Assembly: GCA_050250755.1 (NCBI GenBank)
Contig: JBFWOB010000027.1
Location: forward strand, 1 to 64,000
Source: Ga0077555 sp050250755
GTDB lineage: Bacteria; Pseudomonadota; Alphaproteobacteria; Rhizobiales; Hyphomicrobiaceae
Reading direction: 5' to 3'
DNA length: 64,000 bases
The position numbers and the translations under genes were made by a program. Below, in pieces: positions 15,504 through 25,178 of the stretch. Each line of letters opens with the position of its first letter. Positions within the stretch are counted from its first letter, which is position 1. Below the pieces are notes generated by a model. The model did no database searches and was not told the DNA's origin. It saw nothing but the letters and a program-made list of their open reading frames with translations.

Positions 15504-18143
15504 ATGGCGAATAAGAACCTCGCGCTTTACCGCGCCAAGCGCGACTTCGAGACGACGGAAGAGCCCGTCGGCAGTCGTACGATCAAGGCAGCCGAGTATC
15601 CACGCTTCGTAATTCAGAAACATGCCGCCACCCGACTTCATTACGATTTAAGGCTCGAGCTCGATGGGGTGTTCAAGTCCTGGGCTGTCACAAAAGGACC
15701 ATCGCTTGATCCGAAGGATAAGCGCCTCGCTGTGGAGGTAGAAGATCATCCGCTCGACTACGGCGATTTCGAAGGAACAATCCCGAAAGGTCAGTACGGC
15801 GGCGGGACCGTCATGCTTTGGGACCGCGGTTTTTGGGTGCCCGAAGGCGACAGCAATGCAGAGGCCGCACTGCGCAACGGTGATCTCAAATTCACCCTCG
15901 CTGGAGAAAAGCTGCAGGGCAGTTGGGTTCTTGTGCGCATGCGCCAAGACAGCAGCAAACGCAACAACTGGCTGTTGATCAAGCATCGAGATGCCTTTTC
16001 GCGCGAGGATGACGCAGACGCGCTGCTCGCGCGGGATTGCTCTGTAGCGTCCGGTCGCACTATGAAGCAGATCTCCGAAGGTCGCGGGCCTGCGCCCAAA
16101 GCGTTTATGACGGGTAAAGGCAAGGCGTTTGATCCGAATGCCATCTGGCATTCCAAGAAACCTGATACTGAAGCGAGTGGTCAGCCGTCCGACGATCGCA
16201 AGACAAAGACGAGCAAGCGTTCGTCGAAGCACGTTGCGATGCCGACGTTCATTGCGCCCCAGCTTTGTAAGCTTGCCGATCGTCCTCCGATCGGCCCGGA
16301 TTGGGTCCATGAGATAAAATTCGATGGCTACCGTCTGCAGCTACGCATCGAGAACGGGGAGGCGACGCTGCGCACCCGCAAAGGCCTGGACTGGTCCGAG
16401 AAATTCTCGGCTATAACCAAGGAGGCGCAAAGATTTCCGGATGCGATTATCGATGGTGAGGTCGTGGCGCTCGATCACAATGGCGCTCCGGATTTCGCGG
16501 CTCTTCAGGCTGCGCTCACGGAAGGCCGCTCGGAGAATCTCGTCTATTTTGCTTTCGATCTATTGTTCGCAGATGGCGCCGATCTGTGCGCGCGGCCTTT
16601 GTCCGAACGTAAGAAACGGTTGAAGAGTCTTATCGAAGGGGCGGGTAAGTCAGTATTGATCCGCTACGTCGATCACTTCATCGATGCCGGTGATACTGTT
16701 CTGAAGTCTGCTTGCCGCATGAGCCTTGAAGGCATTATCTCGAAGAGCTTAAGCGCTCCTTATAGCTCTTCACGCTCCGATACATGGATCAAAGCCAAAT
16801 GCCGGAGCGGCCACGAGGTCGTGATTGGTGGCTGGAGTGGAAGTAAAACTGACCTGCGCTCGCTGCTGGTGGGTGTCTACCGCGGCGATCACCTTGTGCA
16901 TGTCGGGCGTGTCGGCACTGGATTCAACGCGCGGAACAAGCCGGGCCTTATCAAGAAACTTCAGCGGCTGGCAACGCGAGAGAGTCCATTCGGCGGGAAC
17001 AACGCGCCGCGCCATAAAACCAATTGGAATTGGGTGAAGCCGGAACTCGTTGCCGAGATCGAGTTTGCGGGATGGACTGGCGCTGGCATGGTCCGGCAGG
17101 CGGTTTTCAAGGGCCTTCGAGACGACAAGCCTGCTTCGGAAATCCATGCCGAGCAGCCAGCAGATCCGGTCGCAACGAGCGTTGTTTCGCCAGATCCCGA
17201 CGCTGCTGCGCGGCCGGGCCCGAGCAAATCTAGCGCTACGGTTCTGGGCGTTGTGATCAGCAAATCCAACAAGGCGCTTTGGCCTTCGGAAGGTGATGCC
17301 GAAGAGGTTACCAAACTCGACTTGGCGCAATATTTAGAGCGCGTCGGTCAATGGATGCTCGAGCATGTGAAGGGCCGGCCATGTTCAGTCATTCGCGCGC
17401 CCGATGGCCTGAATGGCGAGCGTTTTTTTCAGCGCCATGCCATGCGCGGCATGTCGAATCTCGTCACGTTGACGACGGTCTCCGGTGATCGGAAGCCATA
17501 CGTTCAGATCGACCGGCACGAGGCTTTGATTGCCATGGCGCAAATTGCGGCAGTCGAATTCCATCCATGGAATTGCGAGCCCGGCCATCCAGATGTCCCG
17601 GGCCGGCTCGTTTTTGATCTCGATCCTGGTCCCGATGTGCCGTTTGCCACGACGATCGAAGCTGCGCATGAACTCGCCGAGCGTCTTGAAGCCTTGGGGC
17701 TCGCCGCGTTCTGCAAGACGACTGGTGGTAAGGGTTTGCATGTCGTCACACCCTTAAAGGCACATCCAAAAAACAAGCTGGGATGGGAGGAAGCAAAGGC
17801 TTTTTCTCGAGCGGTGTGCTCCGCGATGGCCGACGACAGCCCCGATCGGTTTGTGGTCAATATGGCTAAGCGTGTGCGCGAAGGTCGCATTTTTCTCGAC
17901 TATTTACGGAATGACCGCATGTCGACGGCGGTTGCACCACTATCGCCCCGTCTGCGTCCTGGCGCGCCCGTATCCATGCCGCTGAATTGGCCGCAGGTGA
18001 AGAACGGGCTCGATCCGATGCGTTTCACAATCCGCACGGCCGCGACACTTCTCAACAAGACCAAACCCTGGTCGGATTATTGCGATGCAGAGCGTTTTCT
18101 CGCCGATGCCATAAAGGCGTTCGTTCAAAAGCATAAGAATTAA
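15504..18143 (+). CDS. ligD: Multifunctional ATP-dependent DNA ligase LigD
   Basis: An 879-residue protein with the domain order of rhizobial/Pseudomonas LigD: an N-terminal 3'-phosphoesterase (H40, H46, D48, H82), then the ligase core with the nucleotidyl-acceptor Lys in EIKFDGYR (K272), then the primase-polymerase domain (from about 580; LVFDLDPG supplies the metal-binding Asp pair). It processes and seals double-strand breaks in Ku-dependent non-homologous end joining. No ku gene is in the window. It is the first chromosomal gene after the attachment site, and it is followed by the remains of another ATP-dependent ligase. Confidence 0.95.
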   Translation: MANKNLALYRAKRDFETTEEPVGSRTIKAAEYPRFVIQKHAATRLHYDLRLELDGVFKSWAVTKGPSLDPKDKRLAVEVEDHPLDYGDFEGTIPKGQYGGGTVMLWDRGFWVPEGDSNAEAALRNGDLKFTLAGEKLQGSWVLVRMRQDSSKRNNWLLIKHRDAFSREDDADALLARDCSVASGRTMKQISEGRGPAPKAFMTGKGKAFDPNAIWHSKKPDTEASGQPSDDRKTKTSKRSSKHVAMPTFIAPQLCKLADRPPIGPDWVHEIKFDGYRLQLRIENGEATLRTRKGLDWSEKFSAITKEAQRFPDAIIDGEVVALDHNGAPDFAALQAALTEGRSENLVYFAFDLLFADGADLCARPLSERKKRLKSLIEGAGKSVLIRYVDHFIDAGDTVLKSACRMSLEGIISKSLSAPYSSSRSDTWIKAKCRSGHEVVIGGWSGSKTDLRSLLVGVYRGDHLVHVGRVGTGFNARNKPGLIKKLQRLATRESPFGGNNAPRHKTNWNWVKPELVAEIEFAGWTGAGMVRQAVFKGLRDDKPASEIHAEQPADPVATSVVSPDPDAAARPGPSKSSATVLGVVISKSNKALWPSEGDAEEVTKLDLAQYLERVGQWMLEHVKGRPCSVIRAPDGLNGERFFQRHAMRGMSNLVTLTTVSGDRKPYVQIDRHEALIAMAQIAAVEFHPWNCEPGHPDVPGRLVFDLDPGPDVPFATTIEAAHELAERLEALGLAAFCKTTGGKGLHVVTPLKAHPKNKLGWEEAKAFSRAVCSAMADDSPDRFVVNMAKRVREGRIFLDYLRNDRMSTAVAPLSPRLRPGAPVSMPLNWPQVKNGLDPMRFTIRTAATLLNKTKPWSDYCDAERFLADAIKAFVQKHKN

Positions 18144-18204
18144 GCTGTGGCCTCACGAGGTTGCGCTGCGCACTATCGACATTGGCGCTCCACTTACCCT
18201 TGCT

Positions 18205-18490
18205 CACATGGAAACCTTGCCCATCGAAGAATTCCGGCCGACAGGAACTTGGCAGTTCGATCTCAAATGGCATGGCTTCCGTTGCCTCGCTTTTTGAAGC
18301 GGATGACTCCGTTGAGTTGCATCCAAGTCTGGAAAATCTCTGACGCGCTATTTTCCAGATGGCTTCGAATTTGACTGTCATTATTCCAGTGGATTTTGCC
18401 CTTAGTGGTGAGCTTTTTATTTCTGCCGATAGGGAGCTGGTCGATTGCGTGCGCAACTTGGAGGTTGTGTCAGACGTTCTATTGACGCCC
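18205..18490 (+). pseudogene. Remnant of an ATP-dependent DNA ligase (LigC-like)
   Basis: Broken pieces in three frames line up with the start of a LigC-type ligase: TWQFDLKWHGFRCLAF (motif I, normally KWDGFR), ADDSVEL, then SGKSLTRYFPD, then FALSGELFI in place of the usual FVLDGELVI. In-frame stops separate the pieces and key Asp residues are changed, so it is dead. Its position just after ligD suggests an earlier tandem ligase locus. Confidence 0.65.
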
Positions 18491-18511
18491 TTGATGGAAA
18501 AGGATTGCGCC

Positions 18512-18949
18512 ATGCGGACCAAGCTTTTGCACGAAAATGACGGCAAGCGGGCCTTCGCGGTCATCATGGAAACTGGCGATGAGGTCATGGCATGCCTGAC
18601 CGAGTTTGCAGCACGGGAGAAGATTGGCGGAGCGCAGCTTACGGCGATCGGAGCGTTGAAAACCGGCACGCTGGCTTATTTCGATTGGCAAGAAAAGAAG
18701 TACCTCCCGATCGCTATCGACGAGCAGGTTGAGGTTGCGTCTCTCGTGGGCGACATCGCCATCGGTCCGGACGGAAAACCCAGCATTCACGCACATGCGG
18801 TTCTAGGAAAGCGCGGCGGTGCGGCGATTGCCGGTCACCTGCAGAAAGCTGAGGTCAGGCCAACGCTCGAAGTGATCGTGACGGAAGTGCCGGAGCATCT
18901 ATGCAAGGTGAAAGACGAGGTGAGCGGACTGGCTCTGATTGCGCTGTAA
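18512..18949 (+). CDS. PPC/DUF296-domain protein
   Basis: A 145-residue protein of the PPC (DUF296) family, which forms trimers and occurs in plant AT-hook proteins and as free-standing bacterial proteins of unclear role. Seen: RAFAVIMETGDEVMACL at the start, GGAQLTAIGALKTGTLAYFD in the middle, SIHAHAVLGKRGGAAIAGHL near the end, with the family's conserved His-x-His and Gly-His-Leu. The ATG at 18,512 has GGAAAAGGA about eight bases upstream; the longer open frame above it belongs to the ligase remnant. Confidence 0.85.
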   Translation: MRTKLLHENDGKRAFAVIMETGDEVMACLTEFAAREKIGGAQLTAIGALKTGTLAYFDWQEKKYLPIAIDEQVEVASLVGDIAIGPDGKPSIHAHAVLGKRGGAAIAGHLQKAEVRPTLEVIVTEVPEHLCKVKDEVSGLALIAL

Positions 18950-18973
18950 GTCGGAGCTCTCGCTAACCTCGCG

Positions 18974-19027
18974 GTATTATTTCTGACGGCCTATCCTCTT
19001 TGGGTGAAGCTGGCCGCCAAATAATAC
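18974..19027. terminator. Inverted repeat between convergent genes
   Basis: GTATTATTT (18,974) pairs perfectly with AAATAATAC (19,019), with an inner GGCC/GGCC pair. It separates the rightward PPC gene from the leftward periplasmic gene, so it could end transcription both ways. Confidence 0.55.
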
Positions 19028-19070
19028 TCAGGGCGGAAGGGATCTCTCAGAGCCACGCCCGGCAGTGGCG

Positions 19071-19433
19071 CTAGTTGATCGTGTAGCGCGCCGAGACCGT
19101 GTCGCCGTGGTCATCTTTGCCTGTTACGACGACGATTGCTCCCTTGGCCAGTGGCGCTGAAAGCTTGCCGACGAACTTTTCTCCGCCGGAATCGACGAGG
19201 TTCACGGTTTCACTCTTGCCAGCGGTTTGGACGATTGCCCGCAATTTCGAGCCTTTGGTCGTGTGTGCCTTGCCATCGGCGACGATGTAGACGGTAAGTT
19301 CTGCTGTACCGACAACGAGCTCGATCTGGTGACCGGATTTGCCGGCGAGCATTCCACCATTCGGTCCGGCCTTTTGGGCGTGAGCGGCGGTTGTCATCAA
19401 CATTATTCCCAGAACTGCTGCAAAACGATTCAT
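19071..19433 (-). CDS. Small periplasmic protein of the metal-efflux locus
   Basis: A 120-residue protein with a signal peptide ending in AHAQ at about 20, followed by a compact beta-rich domain (GHQIELVVGTAELTVYIVADG, then KGAIVVVTGKDDHGDT). It follows the RND pump gene on the same strand and is probably in the same operon. Short proteins of this kind accompany CusA/CzcA-type pumps in Hyphomicrobiales and may carry or sense metal in the periplasm; only its location and signal are certain. Confidence 0.7.
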   Translation of the reverse strand: MNRFAAVLGIMLMTTAAHAQKAGPNGGMLAGKSGHQIELVVGTAELTVYIVADGKAHTTKGSKLRAIVQTAGKSETVNLVDSGGEKFVGKLSAPLAKGAIVVVTGKDDHGDTVSARYTIN

Positions 19434-19512
19434 GTAACACTCCTTTTATGGGTGGGTTTTGCGACGTCAGAATCGTTGAGCGCCAACCCAACGATCTGAT
19501 GCGTTTCATTCC

Positions 19513-22500
19513 TCAAAACGCTTCCGATGGCTGCGCCCCTGGCGTATCGGCGGACGTCGAGGATGTTTCAACCTTTCGATCGGCGATGATCCGTTGCAGC
19601 GGTTTCTCGCCGAAGCGCAGGAACATGAGAGGCGTCAGGATCGTGTCGATCAGTGTCGCGCTGACGAGACCGCCAAAAATCGTGACGGCTACCGGATGAA
19701 GGATCTCGCGACCCGGCTCGCCGGCGCCAAAGAGCAGCGGAACGAGCGCCAGCCCCGCTGCGAGGGCTGTCATGAGGACAGGTGTCAAGCGCTCCAGGCT
19801 TCCTCTGACGACGAGATCACGGCCGAACGCTTCGCCCTCGAGTATGGCGAGGTTGATGTAATGGCTGATCTTGAGGATGCCGTTGCGGGCGCTTATTCCG
19901 GCGAGGGTGATGAAACCGATCATTGAGGCGACCGACAGTGGTTGCCCCGCTAGCCAGAGCGCGATGACGCTGCCGATGAGGCCCAGCGGAATGTTGGCTA
20001 GAATGATCGCTGCCAGAACGGATGATTGATATCGCTGATAGAGAACCATGAAGATCAGTGCCAGGGAGACGAGCGAAAGGATGCCTATGACGACCGTCGC
20101 TTCCTCTTGTGCTTTGAACGTCCCTTCGAGTGAGGTCACGTAGCCACCGGGCAAGTCCGTGTCGGCAATAATTCGCCGGACGTCCGCCACGATAGCTGCC
20201 ATGTCACGTACACCGTTACCGTTCGCGGATACGACGATCCTCCTCTGTCCGTTTTCGCGCAGGATTTGGTTCGGGCCGTCGCCCTCCTCGATCTTGGCGA
20301 GCATGCGCAAGGGGACGAAGCCGGTCGGTGTCGAGACCAGCAGGCCTTCCAGCCCGCTCGTCGATCGGTTCGCGTCCGAGATGCGCATCACCACCTCGAA
20401 CCGCCGATTGCCTTCGACAATCTGAGACACTTCGCGTCCGTTCGATAATCCTTCGAGGGCTTCGGTGAGTGCCGCAGGCGTAATGCCATAAAGTGCGGCG
20501 CGCTCGTAATCGGGCGTAACCGTGAGCTGCGGAATAAGGACCTGTTTCTCGACCTGGAGATCGACAAGACCCGAAACCGATTGCAGACGCGTGCGCAGCG
20601 TTGCGGCGAGGGTGCGCAGTGTATCCAGGTCCTCTCCGTAGATCTTGACGGCGATCTGGGCTCGCACGCCCGAAAGCATGTGATCGAGGCGGTGAGCGAT
20701 CGGTTGTCCGATAGCAACGGCGACCGGTAATACCTGGAGCTTCGCGCGGATATCGTTATAGACAGCTTCCTTCGGTCGATCCGACCGCTCCAAATCGACA
20801 TCGATCTCGCTGTTGTGCACGCCTTCCGCATGCTCATCGAGCTCGGCCCGTCCGGTGCGGCGGCCGACTGTCTTCACCTCCGGAATTTCGAGGATAAGCC
20901 GTTCGGCGATCTGGGCCAGTCGGCTCGATTCCGACAATGAGATCCCCGGATTGAATTGGAGGTTTATGAGGAGTGTGCCTTCGTTAAAAGGCGGAAGAAA
21001 CGCCCTCGGCAAAAGCACTGCACCTACGCCAGCGAGCACCACGCCGGCGCCGATGGTTACGATAACTGAGCGGCCGTGCGCGAATGTCCAATCGAGAAGT
21101 CTTCTATTGCCGGCTTTGAGTTTGCGCACGACAAACGGATCTCTCTCGTGTGCACCGACCGGTTTTGTCAGAAAATAATATGCGAGAACGGGCGTGAGCG
21201 TGATCGAGGTCACGAGTGAGGCGAGAATGGAGACGATATAGGCAATGCCGAGCGGCGTGAAAAGCCGCCCTTCTATACCCGATAGGGCGAAAAGAGGGAC
21301 GAACACCAGAACAATGATCAAGGTGGCGTAGAAGATGCCCGAACGGACTTCGTGACTGGCGGCCGCGACGACTGCAAGAGTGGGGCGAGGATGAGGCTTT
21401 TGGCGATTTTCCCTGAGGCGGCGAAGAATATTCTCGATGCCGACGACGGCATCGTCGACCAGCTCGCCGATCGCGATGGCGAAGCCTCCGAGCGTCATCG
21501 TATTGATGGAAAGCCCGAGATATTTGAAAACAACGATCGACATCAGAATCGAGACGGGAATGGCGGTGAGAGAGATCAGCGTTGCGCGAATATTGAGCAG
21601 GAAGAGCATCAGGATGACAGCAACGACGACTGCTGCCTCGATAAGAACAGTCTTCACGTTACCTATCGAGGTTTCGATGAATGTGGCCTGACGAAATTGG
21701 ATCTGGTCAGCCTTGACGCCCTTTGGAAGCGTCTTTTGTATTGCTGCCAGTTGGGCCTCAAGGGCTTTCGTTATCGAAACCGTGTCGCCGTCGGGTTGCT
21801 TTTGGACTCCGACAATCACGGCTGCATTGCCCATGTAGCCGGCGTCGCCACGTTTCGGACGTGCGCCGAATGAAACGTCGGCGACCTGCTGCAACAGTAT
21901 GTTCTTTCCGCTACGGGACGCGACGACGACGTTGCGCAAATCCGCGAGCCGGTTCGTAAGGCCGATATTGCGAATAAGGTACTCGCGGGCATGCTGATCG
22001 ACGAAACCGCCACCGGTGTTGACACCAAACTGGCGAACGGCCTGCTCGATCTGTTGCGGCGTAATTCCGAGTTCATTCATCATCTGGATATTCGGCGCAA
22101 TGCGATATTGGCGCACCTCGCCTCCCATCGGGATGATCTGCGCAATTCCGGGAATTGTCAGAAGCTGGGGGCGGATTGTGAAGTCTGCGATTTCGCGCAG
22201 TTCCATCGACGAGATCGATGTGTCGCCCGTGATCGCAATCAACATGATCTCGCCCATGATCGATGAGATGGGCCCCATTTGCGGCTGCACGCCGGTCGGT
22301 AATCGGCTTTGTATGACGGCCAGGCGCTCCGCCACTTGCTGCCGTGCCCTGTAAATCTCGGTCTCCCAGCCGAATTCGATATAGATGATCGATAATCCAA
22401 CACCGGAGACGGAGCGGACGCGCAAGGCGCCCGGCATTCCGTTCATAGCAGTTTCGATTGGATAGGTGACGAGTTGCTCGATCTCCTGCGGCGCGAGGCC

Positions 22501-22662
22501 GTGCGCTTCCGTCATGAGAACAACGGTTGGGCGATTCAAATCAGGGAAGACGTCCACCGGAAGCCGCGGCAATACGAAACTGCCATAGGCGATTAGAATG
22601 AGAGAAGCGGCCAGGACAAAGAGCCTGTTTCTGAGACTGTGTGTGACGATGAGATTGAACAT
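19513..22662 (-). CDS. Heavy-metal efflux RND permease (CusA/CzcA family)
   Basis: A 1049-residue inner-membrane pump with the full RND plan: a transmembrane helix near the start (RLFVLAASLILIAYG), a large periplasmic domain, a bundle with the GGFAIAIGELVDDAVVGIENI helix that carries the proton-relay acidic residues, a second periplasmic domain and a final bundle (GFITLAGISARNGILK). It exports a metal cation with proton antiport, through an adaptor and an outer-membrane channel. The metal cannot be told from these motifs. The adaptor gene lies upstream on the same strand; no outer-membrane CusC-like gene is visible in the window. Confidence 0.93.
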   Translation of the reverse strand: MFNLIVTHSLRNRLFVLAASLILIAYGSFVLPRLPVDVFPDLNRPTVVLMTEAHGLAPQEIEQLVTYPIETAMNGMPGALRVRSVSGVGLSIIYIEFGWETEIYRARQQVAERLAVIQSRLPTGVQPQMGPISSIMGEIMLIAITGDTSISSMELREIADFTIRPQLLTIPGIAQIIPMGGEVRQYRIAPNIQMMNELGITPQQIEQAVRQFGVNTGGGFVDQHAREYLIRNIGLTNRLADLRNVVVASRSGKNILLQQVADVSFGARPKRGDAGYMGNAAVIVGVQKQPDGDTVSITKALEAQLAAIQKTLPKGVKADQIQFRQATFIETSIGNVKTVLIEAAVVVAVILMLFLLNIRATLISLTAIPVSILMSIVVFKYLGLSINTMTLGGFAIAIGELVDDAVVGIENILRRLRENRQKPHPRPTLAVVAAASHEVRSGIFYATLIIVLVFVPLFALSGIEGRLFTPLGIAYIVSILASLVTSITLTPVLAYYFLTKPVGAHERDPFVVRKLKAGNRRLLDWTFAHGRSVIVTIGAGVVLAGVGAVLLPRAFLPPFNEGTLLINLQFNPGISLSESSRLAQIAERLILEIPEVKTVGRRTGRAELDEHAEGVHNSEIDVDLERSDRPKEAVYNDIRAKLQVLPVAVAIGQPIAHRLDHMLSGVRAQIAVKIYGEDLDTLRTLAATLRTRLQSVSGLVDLQVEKQVLIPQLTVTPDYERAALYGITPAALTEALEGLSNGREVSQIVEGNRRFEVVMRISDANRSTSGLEGLLVSTPTGFVPLRMLAKIEEGDGPNQILRENGQRRIVVSANGNGVRDMAAIVADVRRIIADTDLPGGYVTSLEGTFKAQEEATVVIGILSLVSLALIFMVLYQRYQSSVLAAIILANIPLGLIGSVIALWLAGQPLSVASMIGFITLAGISARNGILKISHYINLAILEGEAFGRDLVVRGSLERLTPVLMTALAAGLALVPLLFGAGEPGREILHPVAVTIFGGLVSATLIDTILTPLMFLRFGEKPLQRIIADRKVETSSTSADTPGAQPSEAF

Positions 22663-22672
22663 GCTTCGCCCC

Positions 22673-24379
22673 CTAACGCACTTGGTTCACGAGAGGGGCG
22701 CCCTCGATAACGATCTTATCGTCGGGCTTAAGGCCCGCGGTAATCCGGACCGAATCCGGTCCGAACGGTTCGTAGCGAACGGCGCGAGGCTCGAAGATCT
22801 CTGGTTCCTTGTGTCGGAAAACGATCATCTGCCCATTGGGCGCCTGGGCTACGGCGGCCCGGGGGATCACGATCCCCTCAATTGGCGCGCCGGCATAGCC
22901 GGTGATCGTGACGGGCGTTCCGATATTCAGGCTCGGGCTCGGGTCGACGACTTCGAACTTGAGTATCGCGTATTGTTGCTGCAGGGCGCGGCTGCGTCCG
23001 ACAAATCGCAGTTTCGATCGGACATTGTTACTCGTCGACGAAACGGCATCTTCGAACTCGTCCGTCTGGCTTTGATCGAAGATAAGCGCCTCGACCATCA
23101 GGCTCTTGGGATCGACGATTTCAAACAGGATGTCTGTTTGGGAGACGACCTGTCCCGCCACGACGCGCACCGCCGTGATTACGCCGTCCACGGGGGCACG
23201 TAGCTCTTCCGGCTCGATTTTAGCGGACAACAGCTCTTTGCGTCGTTTCAGGAGACCATCCAGTTGAATGCGAATCTCCTCGACGGCGGCTTCTGCGACA
23301 ACTTTCTTGTCGAGCAGGTTTTCCTGTCGGCTGAGTTTCGATCGAGCAAGGGCGATCTGCTGTTCCAGATCTCCGAGCGTTTGCGTCATGTCGGATGCGT
23401 CCTTCGAGATGAAAGACGGTGCGACGCTACCCATGAGATCACCGGCATTGATGGTCGCCCCAATCAGTGAAAGGCCTCCGGGTGGTGGAAGGTAGCGGCC
23501 CGCCATGGTGCTCTGGACGACACCGCTGCGATTCGGATTGGCGACGACACGACCGACAAAATGAATGGCCCTGCGATGGTTTTCCGGCTGCACAATTCGC
23601 GTCCTGATTTCGAGCAGCCTTTGTGTGGGTTTGGGGAGAAGGATCGTTCCGTCCGGCAGACGCTGCGGTGCATTGCCGGCGGCACCTGACACGGGCTCTG
23701 TGCGGTGGTCATGATCCGGACCTGCGAATGCAGCCGTTGTGCTGACGACCGCGACCGACAGCAGAACAAGGATTGCTGCCAGTGCCCGGCGTCGGCGGGC
23801 CAGCAGGAGCGCAATCCCGAAGAAGCCGAAGCCCCCGCCCGCGATCCACCCTGCCTGTTTCAATGACCCTTGAGATGCGCCCACTAGCTCGGCGACATGC
23901 GCCCAAATGCCATGGTCAAATCCCTCGGCGGAATGGTGGGGCGACGGGATGGTGATCGAGCCAGCAAGCAAATCGGTGGTATTGCCGTCGACGATGTTGA
24001 TAAGCACCTCGTGACTGCCGGTTTGCTTCAGCAGTTTGGAGGACACCTCGTAAGTGCCGTTCTTTTGAAGTTCAGCAAATGAGGCAGTGTCGCCGATGGT
24101 GACTTCAAGCTTGGCCGACGTCACCGGGGCATTATCGGAAAAGCGGTCGAGGTAGATGACCAGGACCTCGCCCTCGGCGATACCGACAAACTGAAACGTC
24201 TCCGAGACTGCCGTGATGCGCGGTGAGATCGGCGCCGCCCCTGTCGTTGAGGGGGCTTCGTGATCATGGCCGGAGTGTGCGTTGGCCGAATGAGCTATCG
24301 GCCCTGCCAATCCCGAAGCGAAGACGAGCAGGAATAGCGCTCTGCGCGCGAAGCCGCGCACGTCAAAGCAAGCAATCAT
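22673..24379 (-). CDS. RND efflux adaptor (CusB/HlyD family) with extra N-terminal domains
   Basis: A 568-residue protein, longer than usual adaptors. The order is: signal/TM segment with a His-rich stretch (AHSGHDHE, about 33-43), an Ig-like periplasmic domain (about 55-155), a TM helix (GGGFGFFGIALLLARRRRALAAILVLLSVAV, about 180-215), a second His/Asp patch GPDHDHR, and then the adaptor proper with barrel-sandwich and coiled-coil hairpin (RSKLSRQENLLDKKVVAEAAVEEIR) and beta-barrel. The adaptor links the RND pump to an outer-membrane channel. It ends ten bases before the pump gene, so the two are one operon. Confidence 0.85.
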   Translation of the reverse strand: MIACFDVRGFARRALFLLVFASGLAGPIAHSANAHSGHDHEAPSTTGAAPISPRITAVSETFQFVGIAEGEVLVIYLDRFSDNAPVTSAKLEVTIGDTASFAELQKNGTYEVSSKLLKQTGSHEVLINIVDGNTTDLLAGSITIPSPHHSAEGFDHGIWAHVAELVGASQGSLKQAGWIAGGGFGFFGIALLLARRRRALAAILVLLSVAVVSTTAAFAGPDHDHRTEPVSGAAGNAPQRLPDGTILLPKPTQRLLEIRTRIVQPENHRRAIHFVGRVVANPNRSGVVQSTMAGRYLPPPGGLSLIGATINAGDLMGSVAPSFISKDASDMTQTLGDLEQQIALARSKLSRQENLLDKKVVAEAAVEEIRIQLDGLLKRRKELLSAKIEPEELRAPVDGVITAVRVVAGQVVSQTDILFEIVDPKSLMVEALIFDQSQTDEFEDAVSSTSNNVRSKLRFVGRSRALQQQYAILKFEVVDPSPSLNIGTPVTITGYAGAPIEGIVIPRAAVAQAPNGQMIVFRHKEPEIFEPRAVRYEPFGPDSVRITAGLKPDDKIVIEGAPLVNQVR

Positions 24380-24430
24380 GGAATGTGATCCGTTCTAGCG
24401 AGCGAAACCGGGCGGAACCCGGATGGTCGA

Positions 24431-24805
24431 TCAGGAACGGAAAGCCAAAGGGGGTCTGTCTAGCGGAGCAGGAACGCTGCCGGTTCCGCCGAAATCATTT
24501 GGCATGAGAGAAATGGCGGTCGGTGGAGTTGGCGTCAAACCGTCATCTGTTGGCAGAACTGCCAGCGTGCCGTGGCAAACGAAGTCCGGACAAACATCGC
24601 CGTGATGATTGGAAGGCGCCTGCTTTTGGTGGTCACTATGCTGATCGGATGGAATTGGGGCGTCAGGCGATGAAATGGAAGACGCAGTTTCGGCTGTATG
24701 GCCGTGCACATGCGTTCCCGCTGCATGGCTTGCGTGACATGCCAGGCCGAGAACACCCGTCGAAATGAAAGCAAAGGCAAGCAGCACGGTCAAAAGCCGT
24801 TGCAT
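24431..24805 (-). CDS. Small His-rich exported protein upstream of the efflux operon
   Basis: A 124-residue protein starting at the ATG at 24,805: a signal peptide (LLTVLLAFAFISTGVLGLACHASHA), then a His/Ser/Pro-rich stretch with GTHVHGHT and DQHSDHQKQA, then VCPDFVCHGTLAVL with two Cys. The His and Cys content suggests metal binding. It lies 51 bases upstream of the adaptor gene on the same strand and probably leads the operon. I know similar short proteins in this place in Hyphomicrobiales but no assigned function. Confidence 0.65.
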   Translation of the reverse strand: MQRLLTVLLAFAFISTGVLGLACHASHAAGTHVHGHTAETASSISSPDAPIPSDQHSDHQKQAPSNHHGDVCPDFVCHGTLAVLPTDDGLTPTPPTAISLMPNDFGGTGSVPAPLDRPPLAFRS

Positions 24806-25178
24806 CGCCGATTTGCCTCTTCCACCGCGCATTCGTGTGCCGACCTGCTCCAAAGCTGCTTCTATGTGGGTAATTCGAGCTTGCGTTCAAGCATTCTCTG
24901 CGATGATTCCGTGTTGGTGACAGGATCGCAATGTGCCCTGATCTGCGATTTGTCCCATACTTTACCACGGTTGCGGCAGCACCATGGCAGAGGTGTGCGT
25001 CAGATCCCTAGGAGACGTCGTCTGAAGATATTGTAGAACCGATGCGCAACACGATACGGTGCTATCGAAGGCATGCTCTGGGGCCCACACGGCCATTTGC
25101 CGCCGTTCATGCTACCATATCGTAGCGGCGTTGAAGCGATCATAGCGACTGCCCGGTCAGAAGGTGTCAGGGTTCAAC
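24806..25178. other. Intergenic region between divergent genes
   Basis: About 370 bases between the leftward efflux operon and the rightward GNAT gene. Both promoters must lie here, but I saw no clear operator such as a MerR-type or CsoR-type palindrome that I could defend, and no gene. Confidence 0.5.
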
